Origin: Eimeria necatrix
Taxonomy: Eukaryota; Apicomplexa; Conoidasida; Eucoccidiorida; Eimeriidae
Direction of reading: 5' to 3'
Length of the DNA stretch: 64,000 nucleotides
Assembly: GCF_000499385.1 (NCBI RefSeq)
Contig: NW_013655200.1
Coordinates: 69,533-133,532, forward strand
The notes beneath the pieces are model-generated. The model saw only the letters and a program-made list of their open reading frames with translations. It ran no database searches and had not been told where the DNA came from. Position numbers and translations under genes: made by a program. Below are positions 12,146-22,600 of the stretch, in pieces; the stretch's first letter is position 1, and every line of letters begins with the position of its first letter.

Positions 12146-15100
12146 TCAGGGCATCCATGTTTTGTAGAAGTCGTTTCCGCTGGTGTCTATAACAACAAAT
12201 GCTGGAAAGTCCTCCACACGAATACGCCAGACAGCCTGATACGCAGGAACCCACAACCCTAAATGCCATCATCAACGTAGTCCTACATCACAGGCGCTAG
12301 AATTGCACGCCTTGAATTCCACCCACAAAAAGCAAAGGCTGGAGCCCAACCCACCTAGCACTAGACCCCCAAAGCCCCAAACCCTTCACCCCCAATATAA
12401 AACGCCAACCCCTAAACCCTCAGTCCAGCTTTACCTCCATGCCAAGTTCCGGGTACTCAACTACTTCGACTTCTTTGATGCAGTTCTCTGCGATTCTGGC
12501 TGCGGGGCCCCCGATGGAGCCCAAGTAGGCTCCGCCGTATTTCTTGCAGGCTTCAGCGACTGTGGCTGATCTGTTGCCCTTCGCAAGTGTCACCATGCTG
12601 CCACCCTTAGCCATAAACGCTGGCACGTACGGATCCATGCGGCCGGCAGTGGTGGGGCCGAAGGAGCCGCTAATCCGGCCCTCGGGAGTCTTCGCGGGAC
12701 CTTGAAGCCACAAACACGCTCAGTATCGGGCCCTAGATCCACAGCTCTAGATGCATGAGCAGGAGCGGCAGATGCAGACTAACATAAAGCGCCGTACTAA
12801 ACGGCAGCAGCGGTGGCGCGAGACACAGCGAGCGCAATCAACAGCACTTGCAGCTGCAGCCAACAAACAAAACAGTAGGCAAAGCAACCACGGCAGCAGC
12901 AGCACCTTCAAAAATGCCGCCGCAACCAGTACCAGCATCAGCAGCAGCATCACCGGCGGCAGCTTCGCCGCTTCTGCAGCAGGGGACCTCCCTCACCAGC
13001 ATAGTAGATAGGGTGTTGTTTAAAGTATTCCGGGAGATCTCCTTCCTTCTCGAGCCTCTCCATCAGCTTCGCATGCGCAATGTCCCGAGCTACAATCAAT
13101 GTCCCAGACAGAGACAGTCGTGTCTTGCAAGGCAGCTGCTGCAGTGCCTGCAGCAGCTGCGACATAGGCTGGTCAAGACTTAGACGCACCGGCTCAGTTA
13201 TGCCCAGGTCAGAATCCGTAACTGAGGGCAAATATTTTGTGGGATCCGTCTCGAGTTGCTCCAGGAAAACTGAAGGTAGAAATAGAGCCAGATACGACGT
13301 GCTATAAAGTACGTGCGCCTATAGTTCTACCTGTGTTATTGCTTGCGTGTGCATAATTCGGAAATCCAGTGAGGTCTCTTTGAAAAGGGTACAGGCTGAC
13401 TAAAGTTGTTCCTTCCCATCCCTTGTTCCCCTATTCGCAAGGCAAGCCGATTTAAGGAGGCCACATTTTTTTCGCTGGGAAAGCGCAGGTTAGAATAACG
13501 AGCGCGGGCAGGCACCAAGCACAAAAATATGCTCACATCTTCCAGCTAATGAATGCTTATATTCCTCACCTCCATCTTCGTTAATAACGGCCAGCGCTTG
13601 CCTATCAGCTGAGCATGATACGCCAATCCCCACAGGCAAGGAGGCTCCATGTCTGGGCAGTCTGATAACCCTCACATCATGGCAGAAGTACCTGCCTCCA
13701 AACTGAGCACCGATTCCAATCTCCCTTGTCATACTCAAAATTTTTTCCTCCATCTCCAAGTCTCTAAACGCCCGCCCGTGCTGGTTCCCGCTGGTTGGCA
13801 AGGAGTCCAAGTATCGGCAAGAGGCCAATTTGACCGTTTTTAAAGTCTGCTCAGCTGAAAGGCCCCCAATCACCACAGCAAGGTGGTAAGGGGGACACGC
13901 AGATGTGCCAATCGTGCGAATCTTCTCTTCCAGGAATGCAGACAACTTGGCTGGGGTCAACAAACCCTGGGAGCAGCGACAGTGGAAGCCGCATGCGCAG
14001 TAGCAGCAGAAGCTTCAGTGATCACAAAATATGTGATGAACAAAGAGAGAGACTTTGGGCACCAGCACTAGAAGAACGAATTGAAATAACAGTAACGGCA
14101 AGAGCAGGTACGGGCACCCCAAGTAACAGGAGCCGCATCTGCACGGACAACAGGGGAAGTACCAGCAGAATAAAACCAATTGTGTGCAGATAGGGGGGAC
14201 CTTTTGTGTCAATTCGAGATAGGTGAAATAGAGGATGGGGAACAAAAAACAGCAGAGCCAGACACGCTCAGACAGAGATAAACACGAGATAGATAAGTGA
14301 AGACAGGAATTGATCGCAAACAGACAGGAGACAATACAGCTGATGGCCAGCAGAGCCAAAGTGACGTACACTTCAAGACCACAAACAGCAGCAGTGGACA
14401 CTGAATGCAGTTCATGCAGACGCATCTTCTCAGGGCAACGCAAATACGCAATGCCGGGGGCACAAACAAGCACAAACGGCTTAAGACGTAGAAGAGCGCG
14501 AAGAAGGATGTGAGTGGGCTATCTCCCGTCCGGCTACTTACTTTAGTTTGCTGATAGAGAAATGTCTTGTTTGCGCTGCCCCCTCCCTTCGCAATAAAAA
14601 GAAATTCGTAGGAGTTGCCGTCTACTGCTGCGATATCAACTTGTGCGGGCAAATTGCACTTTGTGTTTTGCTCTGTGAACATGTCCAGGGGAGCCATCTG
14701 CGGTTTCAACGCATGGTGTGAAAAGGTAATACGATAAATAACAGAAGAGAATTAGGCACATAGTTCCGTCACGAAGAAATACTTGCTGCTACGTATTTGT
14801 GATTGTAGTTGCTGTAGGGCACCGTGTTCCCATTCAGGCATGGTATACACTGAGGATACTGCTACTTGTTTACCTTTTAGTTGGCATCACTTACTCTACG
14901 GAAAACCATCGACAGATATGACCACAACACAGTACAAGGCAACCCATACTAGAATAAAGCCACGTCCACAATGCATGCAGCTACCCCGCCAGCGCACCTG
15001 GCTGTATCGAAGATTGTCAGTAGTGTAGGCCAGATACGCGCCCTTAGATAGAGCTTCTTCATCTGCGCCTTCAGTAAATACAAACTGGCCTTTTTTTCCC

Positions 15101-16143
15101 ACCACTATAGCAGTGCCGGTGTCTTGACATCCGGGGAGCACCCTAAGGTACACGGACAAACATAATACATCGGAAAGCAGAAGCGCATTAGCAACGAATA
15201 GCTACAATGTTTCGATACAACGCATGCAGGGAACTTGTACGCATGACTGTAACTTGTGAGCAAGCATGCATGCTCATGATAGGCCTGACACGCATTTCGC
15301 AGATGCAGTAAATCCATACAGTGATACTGTAAGCGTGCATGTATTGGTGCGTTTCACGTGCGTGCAGACATGCAGCTGCCATGCACGTATACGAACTACG
15401 TGCATGCAGTATTCGATATCACATGCATGCATGTTAGCACGATTGGTACAAAAATCAGTGTATAAGCTCAATTCCATGGGTCGTTTCCAACCTGCCAGCT
15501 GCAATGCAGGCGTTCTTCAGCAGCTCCAGCGCCACTGCCCTGTCGTTAACGCTGCTGTCTTTGTCATCCAATATATTTCTCAGCTGCTGAAGATGAGAAG
15601 GCCGCAGCAGGTGGGCCAAGTCCCCGAATGCCTCGCGAGATAGAGCAGTGAGGGTGCTCGCCGGCACACGCAGGATTCGACCGAGACCTGTTACATTTTC
15701 TGCTTTAATCTCTGAAGGAGCCACAACAGCACAGGGGGATGCACAAATGTATCGTTGTACGCTTGCATGCATGCCTAGGGCATTGGGGACGGAGAAAGAG
15801 ACAACTTAAAATCATGCAGCTGCAGTTCGGGTGAGGCTGCAGGCAACAAGTAACATGGGGGCCAAGCAATCGCCGCGACAACAGAGTGTGAGCGATGGGG
15901 TTGGACAAACAGGCAGGGGTTTGCATGTATCCATGCATGAAAACAGGCATTGAAGCGCCTATACACACCGTTGCTTAGAGTGTCCAGACGGCGGAATTGG
16001 CATTTGGGTTCTTTGGAATGTTGGAAGAGGGGTGAGTAGTGAAATGGTACAGCAGCAGCGGCTGCTGAGGCGAGGCCCCGGGACCCAGCCTTTGGAAGCG
16101 CTGCTGCAGCGCAGCCTGTAACACAGCGAGTGCATGCATTCAT
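12146..16143 (-). CDS. FH: Class I (iron-sulfur) fumarate hydratase, mitochondrial-type leader
   Basis: Interconverts fumarate and malate in the TCA cycle, using a 4Fe-4S cluster. Eight exons: 16143-15969, 15711-15492, 15142-14998, 14697-14542, 13966-13570, 13269-12997, 12700-12435, 12235-12146. They sum to 574 codons with every junction in phase. The three cluster cysteines of class I fumarases are present: GCQDTGTA (about Cys137), SACPPYH (about Cys256) and VSCSADRQ (about Cys350). Other family blocks are [27 protein letters not shown] and [13 protein letters not shown], with a normal C-terminus ([12 protein letters not shown], then NDFYKTWMP). The first 45 or so residues are basic, Ala/Ser-rich and lack acids, as in a mitochondrial presequence; location is inferred. 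The ATG at 16143 is the first usable one; an upstream ATG runs straight into a stop. No truncation or frameshift is seen. Confidence 0.97.
12236..12434 (-). repeat. AAACCCT-like degenerate telomeric-type sequence in fumarase intron 7
   Basis: The intron carries AACCCTAAA (near 12,254), a C/A-rich run of CCCAAA-like units (12,350-12,400) and CCCCTAAACCCTC (12,409-12,421). These resemble scattered copies of the apicomplexan/plant telomere heptamer. There is no tandem array, so this is interstitial sequence and not a chromosome end. Confidence 0.55.
15143..15491 (-). repeat. TGCATG-rich intron of fumarase
   Basis: This 349-nt intron is dense in GCATGC/TGCATG words, including CATGCATGCATG near 15,421-15,433 and several ACGCATGC and GTGCATG copies on both strands. 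It is alternating purine-pyrimidine and self-complementary. TGCATGC is also a known ApiAP2 binding core, but inside an intron simple-sequence drift is at least as likely. Confidence 0.6.
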
Positions 16144-16871
16144 CTTTTACTTGCGAACCATGTGATCAGCTGCCGAGTCTGAGCAATGCGAAGGCGCGTT
16201 CTTCCAAGGGAATACTACCACACTCAAAAGCGGTGTAGGCAGCAGGCTGCAGGATTGGGCTATAATTCTGTATATGTGGCCCACAAGCAAGCTAAATACA
16301 AACATTTCTGTACGGAAGGTGACTGTTGAGCAAAGGCTGCTCGCCTGTAAGTAGAGCGCATCCCACGTGCTGCATGCGTCTGGATGGACGAGATACCAAC
16401 AGCAGTAACTCTCATTCCGTATCAATGCTTCTTTTTGTCTATTTACTAATTGGGCTAAATAGCGAAATTGACAGCATCTTTTGATTGTGACTCAATCAGT
16501 AAGCGACCAGTACTATTCTGCCGATGTTTCTTTTGGGGGGGGCCCTGTGCAATATGCGTGTTTACACGTGGATTCTTACCCTTCAGCTGACATCGAAATT
16601 ATTGCATAGCTAAAAAGCTTTTGAATTCCTTCGCATATCGAAGGTTTATCTGCGTACAATTTCCAAATCATTTCACCCTTCTCATTCCTCCCGATGCGCT
16701 GCGAAATCGCTTGAGAAAGGAAGGGGCAGGTCTCAATCGGCGTCAGCACGAACATAATGAAATAGAACAGATTTTTAACTACAGGTGAACACTGTGTCTG
16801 ATTGTCCTCCCAGCCCCGCCATCATCTTCTAGAGCCTGAGCGCCACCTCTACTTCTCACCTACATTTTGAT
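16144..16871. promoter_or_regulatory. Shared upstream region of fumarase and the 16,872 gene
   Basis: The 728 bp between two divergent ATGs must hold both promoters. It contains no supportable coding segment. A G-run with C-run (GGGGGGGGCCC) sits near 16,534-16,545. No TATA-like or other core element can be assigned with confidence. Confidence 0.45.
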
Positions 16872-18201
16872 ATGCTACAGCCAAGAGAGCTCAGCCGTAT
16901 TCAAAGGGCCCTGGATGGCTTTAGCTCGGACTCAGAGCCCCCATCACCCTGTGATATCTTCAAAGAAGCAGCGGAGCCCACAGAGGCCCCCAGTGAGGGG
17001 CACTCATCGCGGGGCACCGAAGCCGAGCCTGCAGCAGCCAAGGGAGCAGCGGCAGCAGATGTAGCAGCTACTGACTCATCAAAAGCCTCAAGTGCGGCAG
17101 TAGACGCAGCAGGGGACGTTGACGAAGACGATGAGGATTTCAGCATCCATGCACTGCTGAGGGAAGGCCGCCGCCAACGGCGGCGCCCTGCTCAGCAGCA
17201 GCAACAGCAGCAACAGCAGCAGCAGAACGAGAAGTGCCCCAAGGCGTCGTTTCCTCCCGTGGAACTGGCTTTACAGGAAGCAGAGGAGAGAGTCAGCCAA
17301 AAGAGAAAGCAGCAAGAAGCAGAGCAAGCGGCAAGAGCAGCAAGGCTGGCGGGCGATGAAATACAACACGTGCCTGCTGCAGCGCCAGCAGGGGGCCCCA
17401 GAAGGACTCCTCCGAAGAAGCAGCAGCAAGGTGACAAATACAAAGAGGCACAGATAGACACAGAGGCATAAAGCAGTATGCCAGTGTAGCTGAGTGGAAC
17501 CCTGTTGAAGGTCTGCTAAGTCATCTTTGCCCTTCCCACAGTAAACATATTTGTAACGATCCATACCCGGTTTCTAGCATTTGCCGGTCCAGCTTTTTGT
17601 TCGATCTTTTTGTTTTTGCGGCTTGCTATTATGCTGCTTGCCTGCGCGGTGTGTACGTTGCAGACTGCTTTTGTCTGTGTGTTGGTATTTTTGCTTTTGG
17701 CCCATCTACGTAATTCATACATCATTTAGTAGTTTGATGCATCTTTCCGTTTCCGTTGCAGTGTACGTGGGCCTGCCAGTGGGTGTGGGCTGGCACGTGC
17801 CTCTTGTAGGCATTGAGGGCCGCGGCGGTTATAAGCCGTCTGCGGAAGAACAAACTGCAGAAAACGAAAAACGGAGCAAAGGTCAGATGCGCACAAGCAT
17901 GCATACGAGCCAGTCACGTACATGCACGCATAGATGCTGTGCCGAGTGGTACACATATACGTATGTGAGCGCGTATTTGTGTGAATGAGTCCACCGAAGT
18001 GTGAATATAATTTCATACTAACACACTTGCAGCGTTCAGCCCGTACCTGCATTTGTTTGTGTTTTTCTGGCAGAGACGGAGGCACGTAAGAAGGCTTTGA
18101 CAATCAAGGAACGCGAGAAACTCAAGCGGAAGAAGGGCCAGTCCTCGCATGCAACGTGGAAACCGGAAACGTGGATGCAGTTGCGGCAGCAATACGACTG
18201 A
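16872..18201 (+). CDS. Conserved-looking charged protein of unknown function
   Basis: I do not recognise the family. Three exons, 16872-17430, 17762-17881 and 18074-18201, join in phase to 268 residues. The N-terminal part is acidic and Ala/Glu/Ser-rich (DEDDEDFSIHALL, about residues 80-95), followed by a poly-Gln run (CAG repeat, 17,195-17,225) and a basic helical stretch (EERVSQKRKQQEAEQAARAA). The joined exons 2-3 look most conserved: VGWHVPLVGIEGRGGYKP, then basic TIKEREKLKRKKGQSS, then a C-terminus WKPETWMQLRQQYD. No signal peptide or membrane segment is seen. The basic clusters suggest a nuclear or nucleolar protein, which is inference. It starts 728 bp from the fumarase start on the opposite strand. 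Confidence 0.75.
17195..17226 (+). repeat. CAG repeat encoding poly-Gln
   Basis: CAGCAGCAGCAACAG-type run inside exon 1 of the 16,872 gene, giving about eleven consecutive glutamines. Confidence 0.85.
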
Positions 18202-19654
18202 CGACAGTAAAAGGACTAAGGTTGAGTGTCACCGGCGGCACATGCGGACAAGTGGGTGTATATGCAGCCCAGTTACAGTCTCGCGGCACAAGAAGGCCAC
18301 AGGGCTAACTAGCGGCGAAAGTATAGGAGTTGGGCGATGATTTTTAAACGCCAAAACTTGGCTCCATGAGGCCGTTGCTGCCTTTCCAAGTGTCGTCGTT
18401 TCCAGAGAATCGAGAAATGAGACGCGCATAGTTGAGGATTCGTGGTTATAGACCATCGGGGCTAATTTTTGGTGCGTGGTAGCAGTGTTGTACGTGGACT
18501 GTAATAAGAGCAAGCGGCCTCTGCTGCGCTGCCAACCACACCCACTACTAGCTTAGGGACGAGTTTTTTATGGCTATGGCTTGTGCTAGTGAGTGCCGCG
18601 TAGTGGAGCACTGCGTGAAGACATTTCCGAATAACGTATAGGCCACATTGCCTCTACACCCTGCGGTTTTGTTGGCCGAGCAGGCCACTTCGTGCGGGTG
18701 CATGGTACGTTTAAGTTCCACGATTCGACGGCCTTGTATCGATAGAGTGCAGCATAGCATTAGAGAAGTAATAAGTTTAGCTTAATGAAACTTGGCTGCT
18801 CGGATCGAGGGCGCAAACACCTGGCGAGCCGCCGTTACCAACTCACTGCTGCGAGTTTGCACTGAGCTAACGAAACAGTATACAGGCGTCTCCTGGCATG
18901 TAGGTTGTGTCTGAATGCACGGGCTATCCGCAACTTAAGTTTTAGCTCCGCAAACGGGATTTCATCTGCGGTGAGGTACCACATGGTGACGGACTGGCCG
19001 GTGGTCATTTCGGTCGCCCGCGGCAGCAACTGCAACCTTAACGCGTTTTCGGCTTTCTATAGGTTATTTCCATCTTTTGCTTTCTTTATCTTCACCTCAA
19101 ACTATAAAGAAGGAGAATCTCTTGCCACACAGCGTTTCTGTAGTGCCGAGGGCTGCAGCCGATTATCGGCGATGCTGCCTCATGTTATTGTTCACACCAT
19201 GAATTCTACTACACTATTTTTTCGATTGTCATAATTTTTGCTTCATTTGAGTTGGCACTTCATCCTTATCTTTTAATTCACCGAGCGAGTCACCGTTTCC
19301 CTCCCCCTTTCACAGGAGCATGTAGTATCTTCTACGTACTGCGCAAAGAGAACCCCCAGCCTATCTTTTCTCTGATTTCCCTTGGTACATTCATCTACAG
19401 AATAGAGCATGATTCATTCCTGTAGACCTTCGTTCGAGTATTAGCCATAACAGGCAATGACTTACTCGTCCTGCTTCTCGTGGGTGGCCGTTAGAGCAGC
19501 AGCTTCGATTGGCAGCAGCAACGGCAATATCCTTCAGCATGGCTGGGGATTTCTCAGATACATGGAGGTAGCTACGCGTGAAGTGTCCCACCAATGTGGA
19601 ATACAAAAGAGCGGAGCCTGAACTCAGTCTCTTCATACACCGCTGACACGGCCC
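18202..19654. other. Intergenic region or unresolved 5' exons
   Basis: No gene recognised over 1.45 kb. A possible extra 5' coding exon of the next gene lies near 19,480-19,588: an open frame ending in MAGDFSDTW at a GAG|GTAGCT donor. I could not connect it in phase to 19,655 onward. Confidence 0.45.
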
Positions 19655-22600
19655 ATGAATCCCGTTGCCTCGACGGGTTCCCAGCCCCGTGGGGTCTCTG
19701 CGATCCCTACAAGTTCCCCAGAAGCGCTCAGATTTCCCCCTGCCAGTCCCTGGGCACTTCACCAGTATGGCGCAGGGTCTTCAGGGACTGCTGGGTGCAG
19801 TTATGCGGCACCTGCATCAGCGACGTTTGCCGTAGATCCTGTCCAGCCGTGGGCAATGGGTCTGCAGCTGCATCGCTCTCAAGTAAAAGCTTTGCAGCCT
19901 TTGGGCCCTCCTGCCGTCTGCATCCCTCCAGAGGCCCTCAGTCACGGCTTGTTACCGGACCCCAAGCAAGAGCCAAGCCTCCTTAAGGTGCCCTTAGGCT
20001 GCTGAAGCCTGTGTCTGTTTAGTGTCTTATCTTTGCTTTTTGGGAGAGTTTATTTCCTTCACAGTTTACTGTCTTCAACGCAGTTGCAGCTGCATGTAGT
20101 GTCTCTGTCCTGTATTTGTTGCCTCATTTATTGCAGAGATTTTATCTGATCCACCACTATCTAGGAACATCCAGACCCGCACTTACTTTTCGCGGGTTAC
20201 CTCAGGGCTTAGCACAAACAGTGGCAGCCCTGCGCCGCCCTCTCCCTCATGGCACGACCCAGGCGTGTGCCCCTGTGATCCATTCCCTCTACCGATGCAA
20301 TAGCCCGTCGGATATCCACGAGGCTCAAAAGGTTACCCACCAAGAGGCATCTAAAAGCATGCCTAGGGAAGAAAGATTGAGTAACGCTGGCGTGGTGTCA
20401 GCTACTCAGACACATATGCTGCAGGTGCAACACGGCGGCAACAATCCGCAGCTGACCCAAGGAGTCTGCGAAAGTTCTCCATTGAAAGGCAGCAACAGAC
20501 GAATTGAAGCGGATGGGCCTTACCGGGGCCCGTCAACTACAACGGAGGGGCCCAAAGGCAGCCAGGAAACCCCTGTGGAGTTAAAGTGGCTGGAGGGACC
20601 AGAGGTGGATTGGTATAAAAGAGAGCTTCTAAAAAAAGTGGGAACACATCTGGGCAGTGCTGACGGACAGGCAGGAATTTTCAGAGAAAGGCATGGATGT
20701 GAACGCAAGCGTTACAGCGCCGGTTGTTACTTGCATGTAGTGCACTACAGTTGTCTCGCACTGTTGCACGAGCGCCTCCTGTCCATTGCTTTATCTTTTT
20801 GCTTGTACACAGCTGTCCATTTGTACTCATCTGCTTGTTTCTTCTTAGGCTCTAACGTTTCTGTTTTCCTTGTTTCCTTGATGATTCGTTTGTATCGGTG
20901 TGTTTTGTCCATTCATGTAGCTGTTTGACTCCACTATCCTGTCATTTATACGTTTTCATACTACTTCACTATTTGGAACGTGTACGTTTTCTCAGTGTAA
21001 CCTGTGCTTGCATATTATCTGTGTTTGTGCTGCTCATCAGTTGAACGCCAATCGGCAAAAAGCAACGGCGAAGGTTCGCCTCATAGAGCGAGCATGGCTG
21101 CGACACAAAGCTAAGAAGCAGCAGCGGCAGCAAGCTCTCCTGACGGCTGAGCGTCTAAGTTACCGCACGCAACGCAATGACTGCATGAGCCGCACAGCTG
21201 CACGGTTGGGAATAAGCCCTCTCGTGGCCAAAGCCTTTACAGAAGCCAACGCAGAGTTGGCGCTTCCCAAGGCTAGCACAGACGCAGGAGTTAGAGGGGA
21301 AAGCAGCCTAGTCGCAGTCGAGGCAGTTGCAGAGGCCCTACAGACCTGGTACGCCTTAAGAGAGCAACTGGAAAACAGGAAGCTAGCTGATGATTCCGTG
21401 GAACCATATGCGAGAGAGCGAATAAGCGATTGTTGCGTTTGCCTTAAATCATGCAACACTGTGCTGCAAAGGTTGCAGTTAGTTTGCGGCAATTTCAGCT
21501 GCAGTAATAGCCTCAGCGGCACAACAGTGAATTCTGTGGCTTTTGTAAATTGAGCGAGTGGTGCCATGGAGTACGATCGAAGCCATCAGCGGACTTCTGC
21601 AGTACTTTCGTTCCATGTTTACTGAACCATAACTCTTCGCGGCTCACCCGGTCTGTTTGCTTTCATCAGGAAGCAGGAAAGAGCCCAACTTAAGGAATTG
21701 CTTAGGAGAAAAAGAGAAAACAGAGACACGAAAATTTTTCTCGAGGTATGGCTGTAATCGTGCATCAAGCCCACTTTATTCCTGTGTGTGAGAGTATGTG
21801 GCCCGTCGCACGTGTAATTGGGCGTGTATATGAAGAGTACAGGTTTATTTGCATGTATAGAGATGCATTGGTACGGGTAATACAGCTTTACATTTGTGAG
21901 TAGGCAGATATATGTATACGTACACGGTTTTGAATCGCTTGACCGCGAGTGTCTGTGTGCTTAGTAAAAGTCCATGCACAAGCAACCCGCTTATAGTCTT
22001 CGAGTTCGCTTGTACATTTTTACAGAAAAGCATATATGTATACGTATGCTATAGGTGCATGCGTCTGGGCATATGAATGAGTACCTGAAGGTGTATGCAC
22101 AGGCTTAAGCTCATTTACAAATTCATGCGCACGAACATACGCATGTTAGTGTCACTATGTACAGACTGCGTAGATTCACCTTCTCACATATAACAGTACT
22201 CGTTCTTCCTGTTTGTCAAGCAGCAAACGGTTCATGCCATGGTGCAAACTATGGCATGACATACGCACGTATGTGTGCATGTTTATGCACATTAATATGC
22301 TCATGTGCATGTGTGCGAATCGGTGGGTGCCTCGTTCCACTCTCTGCCCGCTTGCAGTGTTCACAGTTATGCCTTTCTTGCATTTTCATTTGCTGTGCTT
22401 CTTCTTCTCCTTGCCGTACAGAACTTCGCAGCAACGAAAATCCAAGCTCGCTACCGAGGTCACAGAACGAGGCGGAGTATAGCCCTGAGAGTCAGTCCAT
22501 TTTGTCCATATCCACATTGTCGCCCCATAGGCTGATGCAGCCTTTGGTGCTGAAGTAGCCACCGACCAATCCCATGCTGTGCCAATCCCCAAAGTGTCAT

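Noticed and set aside
19391..19762. 123-codon minus-strand frame overlapping the IQ gene start
   Set aside because: No family resemblance, and it lies antisense to a Pro/Ser-rich exon that splices in phase to the rest of the gene.
22422..22535. Reading through the IQ exon beyond 22,490
   Set aside because: The GTCAGT donor at 22,491 joins in phase to 23,098, whereas the read-through ends in a stop with unrelated residues.
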